A stretch of 64,000 nt of DNA from an uncultured bacterium (GTDB lineage Bacteria > Actinomycetota > Coriobacteriia > Coriobacteriales > Coriobacteriaceae). Both the position numbers and the translations under genes were made by a program. The notes below the pieces were generated by a model. The model was not told the DNA's origin. It saw only the letters and a list, made by a program, of their open reading frames with translations, and did no database searches. Shown piece by piece: positions 34,154 through 42,579 of this stretch. The stretch lies in the NCBI GenBank assembly GCA_905214525.1, contig CAJMMN010000003.1, forward strand, positions 1-64,000. Direction: 5' to 3'. The first letter of the stretch is position 1. Every line of letters begins with the position of its first letter.

Positions 34154-34492
34154 ATGGCAACCAAAGAAGAAATCTCGATGGTTGGATTCGAGATTGTCGC
34201 ATATGCGGGCGACGCCCAGACCGATCTGCTTGCAGCGCTCGATGCTGCTCGCGAGGGCGATTTTGAGAAGGCCGAGCAGCTGCACAAGGATGCGAGCGAT
34301 GCACTCATCGGCGCTCACGACACGCAGACCAAGCTGCTGTCGCAGGAGGCCGGCGGCGGCGAGATGGAGATGACCTTCATCATGGCTCACGCTCAGGATA
34401 CTCTCATGACCACCATGATCCTGGAGAAGCAGACCCGCTTTACCATCGATGCCTATAAGCGCATCGCCGCACTCGAAGCTAAGCTCGCCTAA
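34154..34492 (+). CDS. lacF: PTS lactose/cellobiose-family IIA component
   Basis: A 112-residue EIIA-Lac. The phosphorylated histidine is His79 in the FIMAHAQDTLMTT helix; the opening EEISMVGFEIVAYAGDAQ matches the family. It passes phosphate to Cys493 of LacE. It is a single gene with its own upstream operator (site E) and terminator, separated from lacE by the divergent regulator, which is unusual compared with the lacFEG order of Gram-positive operons. Confidence 0.92.
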   Translation: MATKEEISMVGFEIVAYAGDAQTDLLAALDAAREGDFEKAEQLHKDASDALIGAHDTQTKLLSQEAGGGEMEMTFIMAHAQDTLMTTMILEKQTRFTIDAYKRIAALEAKLA

Positions 34493-34520
34493 CGAGCCCG
34501 CACAACTAAGTCCCCTTCCA

Positions 34521-34551
34521 AAACCCTGCCGCTACCCGCGGCAGGGTTTTT
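34521..34551 (+). terminator. lacF terminator
   Basis: 9-bp stem (34524-34532 with 34538-34546) followed by five T residues. Confidence 0.88.
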
Positions 34552-34564
34552 CTGTCCTCCTCCA

Positions 34565-34631
34565 AGTTGCGGTGGAATAGGGACTGAATAGGGGCTGGCG
34601 GGCACAAAACAATCCCTATTTCACCGCAACT
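34565..34631. repeat. Inverted repeat with 19-bp arms
   Basis: Arms 34565-34583 and 34613-34631 are complementary at 18 of 19 positions around a 29-bp GC-rich loop. It lies right after the lacF terminator and has no T run, so it is a separate element, not a terminator. A GGGGACGTTCTT string (34651-34662) and ACGACTAGTCGT dyad follow it; the same string occurs at 39461-39472. Confidence 0.7.
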
Positions 34632-34775
34632 CATCCCGTGATAGTCATTGGGGACGTTCTTAAACGACTAGTCGTTGGGGGCAGTCTTGGGGCTTCTGCA
34701 CGCCCTCCCGTTCGGTTTTTCGATGGGTGGGTATACTTCCATCCGCAATACAGGCCGGAATGAGGAGGTATCCAA

Positions 34776-35789
34776 ATGCCGGACAACGGATCGATTCAAA
34801 AGAGAGATGCGCATGAGATGGCTCATGGGCGTCCTGTCCAGATAACCGAGCACACGACGGTAACCGAGCTGCAGCCCAGCCTGTCCGATGTCGTGTGCGC
34901 AAACAAAAAGCTGCAGATTGGCTTTATCGTTGCGCTCGTGGTGCTGGCGTTGCTGTCGGGATTTGTCGCACGCCCACATTTTGCCGATACCAAGACTTGG
35001 GACTCCACCATCGAGGTCATCGACCAAAAGAAAGGCAACGTACTGGCGCTCACGACCTCGTGCGTGGCGCTGTCTGCGGGCATTACCGCGCTGCCTGGAG
35101 ATACGGGAACGCCGGTTGCCGAGCAGCTCGCACAGCTTTCGGGTAACTTGGGCATCGTGCTCGCCGTGCTCTACCTCGAGAAATATTTGCTCACGATTTT
35201 GTGGTCGGTTGGCTTGGGCATCTTAATCCCGTTTGCGTTGGTGCTCTTTGCGGTGTCGCTCGGCATTCACGGGCGCTGGAGCACGAGCGCCGTCCTGCGC
35301 CGCGTGGCGACTCGCGTGCTGGTGGTCGCCATGATCGGAATGGCCTTGGTGCCTGCAAGCGTATGGGTGTCGCAAAAGGTCGACGAAACGTATCGAGTGA
35401 GCATCGAGCAAGCCGAGCAAAAGGCGGCCGACGCTGCGGGTGCGGCAGATAGCGACAGCTCCAAAGCAAGTAAGAAAAAGACCGAGTCCACAGAGTCCAA
35501 GAATGTGCTTGAGCAGCTTGCCGACGGCGCCTCGGGTCTCGTCACATCGGTGACCAGCGGTGCCAAGCAGATGACCGATGAAATTGTGCAGCAGGTGACC
35601 GATCTGATCGAAGGTGTCATCGTGATGATCGTGACCTCGTGCGTGATTCCACTGTTGGTGCTCGCGGCGTTTTTGTGGCTGGGGCACGTGCTACTGGGGA
35701 TTGATATTTCCGGCCCGGCGAACTATTTGACGGGTCGCTTTCTGAGCGCTCCGTCCAAACATGCCAAGAAGAGCGGACGGTCTGAGTAG
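34776..35789 (+). CDS. Multi-pass membrane protein, unknown
   Basis: A 337-residue protein with about five hydrophobic segments (near 47-66, 95-115, 125-165, 175-200 and 280-310). A Ser/Lys/Glu-rich soluble stretch of about 80 residues lies between the fourth and fifth. The ribosome site GAGGAGG is strong. No family recognised. It stands between lacF and lacA, but its own promoter and terminator and its content give no link to sugar uptake. Confidence 0.7.
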   Translation: MPDNGSIQKRDAHEMAHGRPVQITEHTTVTELQPSLSDVVCANKKLQIGFIVALVVLALLSGFVARPHFADTKTWDSTIEVIDQKKGNVLALTTSCVALSAGITALPGDTGTPVAEQLAQLSGNLGIVLAVLYLEKYLLTILWSVGLGILIPFALVLFAVSLGIHGRWSTSAVLRRVATRVLVVAMIGMALVPASVWVSQKVDETYRVSIEQAEQKAADAAGAADSDSSKASKKKTESTESKNVLEQLADGASGLVTSVTSGAKQMTDEIVQQVTDLIEGVIVMIVTSCVIPLLVLAAFLWLGHVLLGIDISGPANYLTGRFLSAPSKHAKKSGRSE

Positions 35790-35823
35790 CTAAAACAGCT
35801 GTATATACCGGGGAATACCGCCG

Positions 35824-35865
35824 AAGGGCGGCCGAGACACGTTCTCGGCCGCCCTTTTGTTTGTT
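35824..35865 (+). terminator. Intrinsic terminator
   Basis: 14-bp stem (35824-35837 with 35843-35856) followed by TTTTGTTTG. Confidence 0.85.
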
Positions 35866-35895
35866 GAACACGTGGTCGCTACGTCTGCGCCGGGC

Positions 35896-35925
35896 CCAAG
35901 CGGTCAGCAATCATCCGTAAACGGT
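35896..35925 (+). promoter_or_regulatory. Spaced direct repeat, site F
   Basis: CCAAGCGGT (35896-35904), 12 bases, GTAAACGGT (35917-35925), about 170 bp upstream of lacA. Confidence 0.6.
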
Positions 35926-35972
35926 ATTTGTTCAAAAAAGAACAAAGATAAACAAATAATGGTTGCAGTCGG

Positions 35973-35995
35973 TGTTCGAATGTGTTCAAATAAAC
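35973..35995. promoter_or_regulatory. Candidate LacR operator upstream of lacA
   Basis: TGTTCGAATGTGTTCAAA shares TGTTCGAAT-N-TGTTT/C with the gatA upstream region (26319-26334) and AATGTGTTCAAA with 32864-32875. T-rich half-sites are usual for DeoR-family repressors. Confidence 0.45.
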
Positions 35996-36096
35996 ATGAA
36001 CAGTGAAGAACCGCACATTCAGATGCCCGGACCTGAACGCGATTCAACACTTCCAAACAGAAACTACGCACCTGCGTATCTCTCAAGGAGGATGTC

Positions 36097-36525
36097 ATGA
36101 GGGTTGTAATCGCTTCCGATGCCGACGGTATGTCGATGAAGGAGTCCATCAAGGAGATGCTCATCGCCGACGGTCACGAGGTCGTCGACTATTCCAAGAC
36201 CCCTGCCGCGGACTTTGTCGATTCCGCGACCGCCGTTGCCAAGGACCTGCTGGAGCACAAGGATTCCCAGGGCTTCGCATTCGATAAGTACGGCGTCGGC
36301 TCCTATATGGCTGCCGTCAAGATCAAGGGCATGGTCGTCGCCAACATTTCCGACGAGCGTTCCGCCTACATGACCCGCGAGCACAACGGCTCGCGCATGG
36401 TCACCATGGGCCCGGGCGTTGTGGGCACCGAGGTCGCCAAGAAGATCGCCCGCGAGTTCCTGCGCGCCCAGTACGCCGGCGGCCGTCACCAGATCCGTGT
36501 CGACATGCTCAACAAGATGGCCTAA
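36097..36525 (+). CDS. lacA: Galactose-6-phosphate isomerase subunit LacA
   Basis: A 142-residue RpiB/LacAB-family protein. MRVVIASDADGMSMKESIKE opens the Rossmann-like fold (phosphate-binding residues follow), and MTREHNGSRMVTMGPGVVG is the conserved ligand segment. The subunit lacks the catalytic Cys of RpiB in the first half (FDKYGVGSYM replaces the TGIG loop), as in LacA. With LacB it converts galactose-6-P to tagatose-6-P. RBS AAGGAGG. Confidence 0.92.
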   Translation: MRVVIASDADGMSMKESIKEMLIADGHEVVDYSKTPAADFVDSATAVAKDLLEHKDSQGFAFDKYGVGSYMAAVKIKGMVVANISDERSAYMTREHNGSRMVTMGPGVVGTEVAKKIAREFLRAQYAGGRHQIRVDMLNKMA

Positions 36526-36588
36526 CGAGAGCCACCGAGAACTCGAACTTCTACCTCAACTTGTGAATTCAGACGAAAGGACGTTCTG

Positions 36589-37113
36589 ATGAAGAAGACC
36601 ATCGCAATCGGTTGCGACCATATCGTTACGGACGAGAAGATCTATCTGGCCGACCGCCTGGAGCAGGCTGGCTACAAGGTGCTCGACTGCGGCACCTATA
36701 GCCACACCCGTACGCACTATCCCATCTACGGTAAGGCCGTGGGCGAGGCTGTTGCCAGCGGCAAGGCCGACTTTGGCGTGGCCCTGTGCGGCACCGGCAT
36801 CGGCATCACCAACGCCGTCAATAAGGTTCCCGGCGCTCGCTGCGCCCTGGTCCGCGACATGACCTCTGCCCTGTATGCCCGTCGCGAGCTCAACGCCAAC
36901 ATCGTGGGCTTTGGCGGCAAGATCACCGGCGAGTTCCTGATGGCCGATATCATGCTTGCCTTCCTGGAGGAGCCCTACGAGAAGACTCCCGAGCACGACG
37001 CCCTGATCGCCAAGATCGATGCCTGCAATAAGGCCGACGCCGAGGCTCAGGCTGACCCGCACTTCTTTGACGAGTTCCTCGAGAAGTGGGACCGCGGCGA
37101 ATACCACGACTAA
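36589..37113 (+). CDS. lacB: Galactose-6-phosphate isomerase subunit LacB
   Basis: A 174-residue LacB. IAIGCDHIVTDEKIYLADRL, the DCGTYSHTRTHYPIYG loop with the His/Thr substrate residues, and the CGTGIGITNAVNKVPG catalytic Cys loop are all present. It pairs with LacA as the heteromeric isomerase. It follows lacA by 63 bp with ribosome site GAAAGGAC and precedes lacX copy 2. Confidence 0.93.
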   Translation: MKKTIAIGCDHIVTDEKIYLADRLEQAGYKVLDCGTYSHTRTHYPIYGKAVGEAVASGKADFGVALCGTGIGITNAVNKVPGARCALVRDMTSALYARRELNANIVGFGGKITGEFLMADIMLAFLEEPYEKTPEHDALIAKIDACNKADAEAQADPHFFDEFLEKWDRGEYHD

Positions 37114-37118
37114 GGAGG

Positions 37119-37158
37119 TTACGCGGTTTTGCCAAACCGCGTAACGGGTCGACGCTGC
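37119..37158 (+). repeat. 40-bp hairpin repeat, copy 1
   Basis: TTACGCGGTTT/AAACCGCGTAA hairpin (37119-37129 with 37134-37144) followed by the constant tail TCGACGCTGC. The same 40-bp unit occurs at 39271-39310. It sits just after lacB, so it may act as a stem-loop between lacB and lacX. Confidence 0.75.
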
Positions 37159-37397
37159 GCGGCGCTCGCTGACGTTGGGGGTGCCTGTGGGGTTGCCCCT
37201 GTTGTTGCGAAGCGTTCTGGTTCGGTAAGCTGCTTCGATAACACGTTTGCTTGCTTGGCTTGAGTGCTTCGCTCTTGGCGGTACCCGGCATTCTGCAGCT
37301 TTTCAATTGACGGCTCGCGTTTCTGTGAGGGGGCGCGGGCCGGTTTTCTATCAGCCCCACTGACTCGGCGGGCTGGCGTACGAAAGGGAAGGCTCCT

Positions 37398-38279
37398 ATG
37401 GAGTTTGTTCTTGATAACGGTTCTGTTCGCGTGGCACTGAGCACGGCTGGCGGATCGTTCACTTCGATTAAAGCCAACGGTCGCGAGTACCTGTGGCAGG
37501 GCGATCCGGCGGTGTGGTCGGGCCAGGCACCTATTTGCTTTCCGATCTGCGGCGGCCTTCGTGACGGCCGCGCGATGACTATGGGCGGCCGTGAGGTCAA
37601 GCTTGCCCGCCACGGCTTTGCCCGCAAGCAGGAGTGGAAGCTCGAGGAACAGAGCGACAACATGGTTGCGCTGAGCCTAAGCTCTGCCGACCATGCCGAG
37701 TTGCTCGAGCAGTACCCATATCCGTTTAAGATCGTTGCGCGCTACACGATCGATGCGGCTAAGGTGGCCGTTTCGTACGAGGTGACCAACGAGGGGACCG
37801 AGGACATGCCGTTCTTTGTGGGCGGTCACCCCGGCTTTAAGTGCCCACTCGATGAGGACGAGTCCTACGACGATTACGAGCTTCGTTTTGATCAGCGTGA
37901 GGCCGACGAGCTCTGTACTGCCGTTCCCTCGACAGGCCTGATTGATGTTGAGCATCGCAGCAAGAACCCGATGGTCGGCCACGACCTGCCGCTGACTCAC
38001 GAGCTCTTCGACTTTGCCGAGACCATCTTTGACGTGCTCGAGAGCCGCGTGGTCACGCTGACCATGAAGACCGAGGACAAGGGCGTGCGCCTGACGTTCC
38101 CTGATATGCCGTACCTGATTGTGTGGAGCAAGCCCGAGGGCGACTTTGTGGCCGTGGAACCGTGGGGCGGCCTGTCCACCTGCTCCGACGAGGACGATAT
38201 TCTGGAGCACAAGCGTGGCTGCCTGGTGGCTAAGCCGGGGGAGACCATCGTCCGCGGCTTTGAGATCGAGATCCTTTAA
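37398..38279 (+). CDS. lacX: LacX-like aldose 1-epimerase family protein, copy 2
   Basis: A 293-residue paralogue of the protein encoded at 17630-18511, same length and mostly identical core (REYLWQGDPAVWSGQAP, ICFPICGGLRDG, ARHGFARKQEWKLEEQ, FVGGHPGFKCPLDE). Here it belongs to a lacAB-lacX-lacC set, the classic tagatose-6-phosphate pathway context. Substrate not established. Ribosome site GAAAGGGAAGG. Confidence 0.85.
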   Translation: MEFVLDNGSVRVALSTAGGSFTSIKANGREYLWQGDPAVWSGQAPICFPICGGLRDGRAMTMGGREVKLARHGFARKQEWKLEEQSDNMVALSLSSADHAELLEQYPYPFKIVARYTIDAAKVAVSYEVTNEGTEDMPFFVGGHPGFKCPLDEDESYDDYELRFDQREADELCTAVPSTGLIDVEHRSKNPMVGHDLPLTHELFDFAETIFDVLESRVVTLTMKTEDKGVRLTFPDMPYLIVWSKPEGDFVAVEPWGGLSTCSDEDDILEHKRGCLVAKPGETIVRGFEIEIL

Positions 38280-38332
38280 CGAGCTATCGTATGTTTGGGG
38301 CGGCGCACGCCGTCCCGGAACAGGAGTTCAAC

Positions 38333-39268
38333 ATGATTCTGACCGTTACCATGAACCCGTCGATTGATACGCGCTATCAGCTCGACAAGCTGATCATCGA
38401 CGACGTTAACCGCGTGACGCCCGAAAAGACCGCTGGCGGCAAGGGCCTCAACGTGAGCCGTGTGCTGCTGCAGCTGGGCGACGACGTGCTCGCGACCGGT
38501 CTGCTCGGCGGCCACATGGGCGCCTATATGGCCGAGCTTATGGATGCCGACGGCGTCAAGAACGACTTTGTACCCATCGCCGGTGAGACGCGCATTTGCC
38601 TGAATATTCTGCACGAGGGTAATCAGACCGAGCTGCTGGAGAGCGGCCCGCAGATCGCCTCAGCCGAGCTCGAGGCCTTTACGGCCAAGTTCGCCGAGCT
38701 TGCAGCGAAGGCGGACGTTGTGACGCTTTCGGGCTCGCTGCCGCGTGGTGTCGATGCCGGCTACTATGCCGAGCTCGTCAAGATCGCCGAGGAGGCGGGC
38801 GCCAAGGTGCTGCTCGACACCTCGGGTGCATCGCTGGAGGCTGCGCTGGAGTCCGACGCTAAGCCTGAGCTCGTAAAACCCAACCTGACCGAGATTAACG
38901 GCCTGCTGGGTACGTCCTTTACGACCGATGATGTCGATGCCCTGCGCGAGGCGCTTGCCGCCGATGACCGTTTTGCCGGTATCCCCTGGGTTGTCGTTTC
39001 GATGGGCGCTGCCGGTTCGGTGGGCTTCCATGAGGGTCGCGCATTCCGCGCCAAGACGCCCGCGATTGCGGCTGTGAACGCGACGGGTTCCGGCGACTCG
39101 ACCATCGCCGGCTTTGCGCATGCCATTGCTGCTGGTGCCGACGACGTCACGGTGCTCAAGACTGCCAATACCTGCGGCAAGCTCAACGCCATGGACCCCA
39201 AGACCGGCCACCTGGTCATGGACCGCTGGGACGAGATCTACAACAACGTTGAGGTCGTAGAGTTGTAG
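38333..39268 (+). CDS. lacC: Tagatose-6-phosphate kinase (LacC), copy 2
   Basis: A 311-residue PfkB-family kinase nearly identical in layout to copy 1 (MILTVTMNPSIDTRY, KTAGGKGLNVSRVL, NATGSGDSTIAGFAHAI). ATG 38333 follows AGGAG; an upstream start at 38291 is not needed. It should phosphorylate the tagatose-6-P made by LacAB. The following aldolase LacD is not next to it; the class II aldolase encoded at 46299 is the nearest candidate. Confidence 0.9.
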   Translation: MILTVTMNPSIDTRYQLDKLIIDDVNRVTPEKTAGGKGLNVSRVLLQLGDDVLATGLLGGHMGAYMAELMDADGVKNDFVPIAGETRICLNILHEGNQTELLESGPQIASAELEAFTAKFAELAAKADVVTLSGSLPRGVDAGYYAELVKIAEEAGAKVLLDTSGASLEAALESDAKPELVKPNLTEINGLLGTSFTTDDVDALREALAADDRFAGIPWVVVSMGAAGSVGFHEGRAFRAKTPAIAAVNATGSGDSTIAGFAHAIAAGADDVTVLKTANTCGKLNAMDPKTGHLVMDRWDEIYNNVEVVEL

Positions 39269-39270
39269 GG

Positions 39271-39310
39271 TTACGCGGTTTTACCAAACCGCGTAATGGC
39301 TCGACGCTGC
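39271..39310 (+). repeat. 40-bp hairpin repeat, copy 2
   Basis: Same unit as 37119-37158 (hairpin 39271-39281 with 39286-39296, then TCGACGCTGC), placed immediately after the lacC stop. Confidence 0.75.
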
Positions 39311-39410
39311 AAACGCCCCTAAGCGGCAATCTGACGTTCAATCGTCGGGCATGACCAAAAAAGGTCAATGCCCTCCTCTTTCACGTCACCTTGCTCGCTT
39401 AGGGGCGTTT
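39311..39410. repeat. Nested inverted repeat after lacC
   Basis: Outer arms AAACGCCCCTAAGCG (39311-39325) and its complement (39396-39410) are perfect. Inside, GGGCAT-GACC/GGTC-ATGCCC form a second hairpin around an A-run. No gene. Could serve as a strong stop or an RNA-stabilising structure. Confidence 0.65.
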
Positions 39411-39458
39411 TCGCTGACAATGCCAAGACATCGACGTTGCCTTGGTCGCAAGTAGTCG

Positions 39459-39502
39459 TTGGGGACGTTCTTGTTTGACTAGTCATTCAAGAACGTCCCC
39501 AA
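39459..39502. repeat. GGGGACGTTCTTG inverted repeat
   Basis: 15-bp perfect arms (39459-39473 with 39488-39502) around TTTGACTAGTCATT. A partial relative with the same left arm and a CGACTAGTCG core is at 34648-34675. Confidence 0.6.
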
Positions 39503-39513
39503 TGGCTACACTC

Positions 39514-39553
39514 AAAAACGGCGCCCGCCGGCGATGTTGCCGGCGGGCGCCGT
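39514..39553 (-). terminator. galKT terminator
   Basis: 15-bp GC stem (39518-39532 with 39539-39553); five T residues on the minus strand side. Confidence 0.85.
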
Positions 39554-39569
39554 TGTCTTGAAGACGAAA

Positions 39570-39601
39570 TGATCCGTTTTCCTCCGTCTCCAAGGGATCA
39601 T
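39570..39601. repeat. Interspersed TGATCC...GGATCA repeat, copy 2
   Basis: Inverse copy of 22223-22254 with one mismatch, again touching a stop codon (galT). Confidence 0.65.
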
Positions 39602-41220
39602 TACAGCGAGTCGATAAAGCGCTGTTGGGCGGCGCGGCCGGCTTCGTCCCACTTAAAGACGCCGGCGTTGTCGAGTACGTGGCCAAACACCACGCCGACC
39701 TCCTCGTGCAGGATATCGATGGCGTTGTCCGCCGTAAGCTCGTCGGCGCGGCGGGCAAAAACGTCCTCGGCCCATGCGGCGTGGCTGCGGCAAAGATCAT
39801 CGCCCTCGAGCGAGCCGGCGAGATCGTAGCTGGCATCGGCCTTGGCCGCCAGCAGGTGCTCGCGGACAGCGCCGAGCTCGGGAACCAAGCGCGGCGGCAG
39901 AATGGCCAGGCCCATGACCTCGATCAGGCCGATGTTCTCCTTCTTAATGTGGTGGTACTCGGCATGCGGGTGGAACACACCCAGCGGATGCTCGTCGGTC
40001 GTGATGTTGCAGCGAAGCGCCAGGTAGGCCTCGTAAATCTCGCCGCCGGCGTTGCCGCGGGAGTCCACGCGGCGGATGACGGGCGTCACGGTGTTGTGCG
40101 CCACGCCATCGGCTGTGTGCGCGATGACGCCCACCGACTCGTCGGTCCACTCGCGCCAGGCGAGGATAATCTTCTCGGCAGCGTCGAGCAGCTGAGCGCG
40201 GTCATGCGTGCGCAGGCGCAGCACCGAGAGCGGCCACTGCAGCACGGTGCCGCTGACCTGGTCAAAACCGGGCACGCTAAACTGCGAGACCTCGGCGGCG
40301 TGCATCATGGGGAACTCGTGCGCGCCACCCTGGAAGTGGTCGTGCGACAAGATTGAGCCGCCTACGATGGGCAGGTCGGCGTTAGAGCCGATGAAGTAAT
40401 GCGGGAACAGGTCCACAAAGTCGAGCAGGCAGGTCAGGCCCTTGCGGTCGACGTGCATCGGACGATGCTCGGAGCTCATGGCAATGCAGTGCTCGTTAAA
40501 GTACGCGTACGGGCTGTACTGGAAGCCCCAGCGCTCGCCATTAAGCTGAATGGGAATAACGCGCAGGTTCTGACGGGCGGGATGAGCGCCTCCGTCGGCT
40601 GCGGCGGAGCGTCCGGGATACCCCTCGTTTTCGATGCAGAGCTGGCAGGCGGGATACTTCTCGCCCGTGTTCTTGGCTGCACCTGCCGCGGCGATATCGC
40701 GCGGGTCCTTTTCGGGCTTTGACAGGTTGATGGTGATCTCCAGGTCACCCCAGTTGGTGGAAGTGCTCCATTTGATGTTGCGCGCGATAGCGGCGCGGCG
40801 CACGTAACCGGCGTCACAGCACAGGCCGTAGAACCAGTCGGTCGCGGCGCGGGGTTCGTTGACGCCCATACGCCCATTGAACTCTTCGTTTACAACCGAA
40901 GGCCTCGGCATGAGCGCGCCCATGATGCGCATGGCGATGCGGTCGCGGCCCGACGCCGTGTCCTCGGCGGCGCCGTTGACAACGGCAGCCTCGGAAAGCG
41001 CGGCAAGCGTGCCTTCAAGGTCAAAGTCGGGGAGCGTATCGGGGTGCAAGAGCGAGAGTTTCTCGACCTGGAGCGCCCAGGCCATGTCGAGCGCCGGGCC
41101 CGTAGCACCGATGCACTCCAGAATGGTGTTGTATGCCCAGATGCGATCGTCCTGTCGGATCATCGATCGATGGATGGCATACTCAATCAAGCCCTGCGCG
41201 GCCTCTCGCACGTCAGTCAT
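39601..41220 (-). CDS. galT: Galactose-1-phosphate uridylyltransferase, type 2
   Basis: A 539-residue GalT of the Gram-positive type 2 family (about 490-540 residues, distinct from the ~350-residue HIT-type). Recognisable are LLDFVDLFPHYFIGSNADLP, the GGSILSHDHFQGG loop bearing the HxH nucleophile, and the C-terminal TADNAIDILHEEVGVVFGHVL (only key parts cited). It exchanges UMP between UDP-glucose and galactose-1-P. ATG 41220 overlaps the galK stop (TAATG), so the two are translationally coupled; an alternative ATG lies 9 bp upstream. Confidence 0.92.
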   Translation of the reverse strand: MTDVREAAQGLIEYAIHRSMIRQDDRIWAYNTILECIGATGPALDMAWALQVEKLSLLHPDTLPDFDLEGTLAALSEAAVVNGAAEDTASGRDRIAMRIMGALMPRPSVVNEEFNGRMGVNEPRAATDWFYGLCCDAGYVRRAAIARNIKWSTSTNWGDLEITINLSKPEKDPRDIAAAGAAKNTGEKYPACQLCIENEGYPGRSAAADGGAHPARQNLRVIPIQLNGERWGFQYSPYAYFNEHCIAMSSEHRPMHVDRKGLTCLLDFVDLFPHYFIGSNADLPIVGGSILSHDHFQGGAHEFPMMHAAEVSQFSVPGFDQVSGTVLQWPLSVLRLRTHDRAQLLDAAEKIILAWREWTDESVGVIAHTADGVAHNTVTPVIRRVDSRGNAGGEIYEAYLALRCNITTDEHPLGVFHPHAEYHHIKKENIGLIEVMGLAILPPRLVPELGAVREHLLAAKADASYDLAGSLEGDDLCRSHAAWAEDVFARRADELTADNAIDILHEEVGVVFGHVLDNAGVFKWDEAGRAAQQRFIDSL

Positions 41221-42425
41221 TACAGCCATGCCGCGTAAGCCCCCTTGTCAGAGATAGCGTAGTGGCGGGCAGAGCCCTCGCCCAGCCAGCCGTTCATCTT
41301 GGCAATGAAGGTGTCGACCAGGTCGAGCGGCACGAAGGCCTGGATGGTGCCACCAAAGCCGCCACCGTGAATGCGAACGGCGCCGCGGCCGTCGAGCATG
41401 TGCTCGGCCAGCGCCAGGGCATACATGGAAGGCTGCTCAGATCCCAGCTTGGCAACGACATTCTGCAGGTACATGGCGGAGCTGGCGCCGGACTCGCGCG
41501 TCAGGACCAGGAACTGGTCAATGTCGCCGGCGTTGAGCGCTGCCCAGCGCTTGTCGACCAGGCCGTTCTCGTACCAGTAGTGAACGGCGCGCAGGCAGGC
41601 GCGGTCGCCCAGCTTGGCGCGCAGCTCGGGGAGTTTGGCGTCAAAGTCGGCAACGTCGACCTCGCACAGGCGTGCCTTGCCAAGCTCGGCGGCGACGTCT
41701 TGCATTTCGCGCGGAACGGCGGCGTAGTCATCGGTGGCTGCCACGTGGTCGGCGCCGACCTTAACGAGCACGAGCGCATAGCCGTGATCCTCAAAGTTGA
41801 GCTCGAGCTTCTGGGTCTTAGGCTGAGCCTGATCCTCAAAGTCCATGTAGGCGAGGCCGCCCAGGCACACAGCGGCCTGATCCATCAGACCGCAGGGCTT
41901 GCCGTAGTAGTTGTTCTCGGTGCGCTGACTCATCTGGGCGAGCGCGACGGGCTCAATGGCGGGCGCGCCCCAGAGGGTTTCCATGGCACGACCGTACGCG
42001 GCCTCGACAGCGGCAGAGCTGGAAAGACCGCCGCCCGAAGGGACGGAGCAGGTGAAGGCGAAGTCGAAGCCCTGGGGCTCAACGCCCAGGGCTGCAATCT
42101 CGTGGGCCATACCGCGCACGAGGCTTGCGGACGAGCCCTTCTCGGACTCTTGAACGTCTAGCGTGTCGAGCGTGATCTCAAACGTAGGATAGCCCTCGTC
42201 GGCGACGCGGACCTTGTTGGAATCGGTCGCCACGGCGATGCCGTCGACGGCGACATCGAGCGAGCCGGCGATAACGTGGCCACCCTCGTGGTCGGTGTGG
42301 TTGCCGCTGATCTCGGAGCGGCCGGGCGCGTGCACATAGAGCACCTGGCGGACGCCGATGGGGCCAAACTCCTCCTCAAACAGCTTAGTGAGCGTGGCGA
42401 ATGTCTTTTCGTCGGGCGTGGTCAT
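41220..42425 (-). CDS. galK: Galactokinase
   Basis: A 401-residue GHMP kinase. The galactokinase signature APGRSEISGNHTDHEGGHV and the ATP loop CSVPSGGGLSSSAAVE are present, as is the third GHMP motif HGGGFGGTIQAFVP. It phosphorylates galactose at C1. ATG 42425 follows AAAGGA; the longer frame to 42512 covers the operator region. First gene of galKT, divergent from the GalR-type gene. Confidence 0.93.
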   Translation of the reverse strand: MTTPDEKTFATLTKLFEEEFGPIGVRQVLYVHAPGRSEISGNHTDHEGGHVIAGSLDVAVDGIAVATDSNKVRVADEGYPTFEITLDTLDVQESEKGSSASLVRGMAHEIAALGVEPQGFDFAFTCSVPSGGGLSSSAAVEAAYGRAMETLWGAPAIEPVALAQMSQRTENNYYGKPCGLMDQAAVCLGGLAYMDFEDQAQPKTQKLELNFEDHGYALVLVKVGADHVAATDDYAAVPREMQDVAAELGKARLCEVDVADFDAKLPELRAKLGDRACLRAVHYWYENGLVDKRWAALNAGDIDQFLVLTRESGASSAMYLQNVVAKLGSEQPSMYALALAEHMLDGRGAVRIHGGGFGGTIQAFVPLDLVDTFIAKMNGWLGEGSARHYAISDKGAYAAWL

Positions 42426-42466
42426 GGGAGTCCTTTCTTTGGCGCGCACGGGTGAGTTTTGCGTCG

Positions 42467-42550
42467 TTATGAGTACGTTAACAATTTGAAGCGGCATAAA
42501 CCAAGTGTTCACAATACCGCACGTTACAGGCTATGTTAACGTACTCATAA
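42467..42550. promoter_or_regulatory. Twin GalR-type operators in inverted orientation
   Basis: TTATGAGTACGTTAACA (42467-42483) and its perfect reverse complement (42534-42550) flank 50 bp between galK and the regulator gene. The core TGTTAACG-TACTCA has the CG centre of LacI-family operators. Placed for looping or divergent control. Confidence 0.75.
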
Positions 42551-42579
42551 CACAACGCTTATCACTTTTTGAGAATCTG

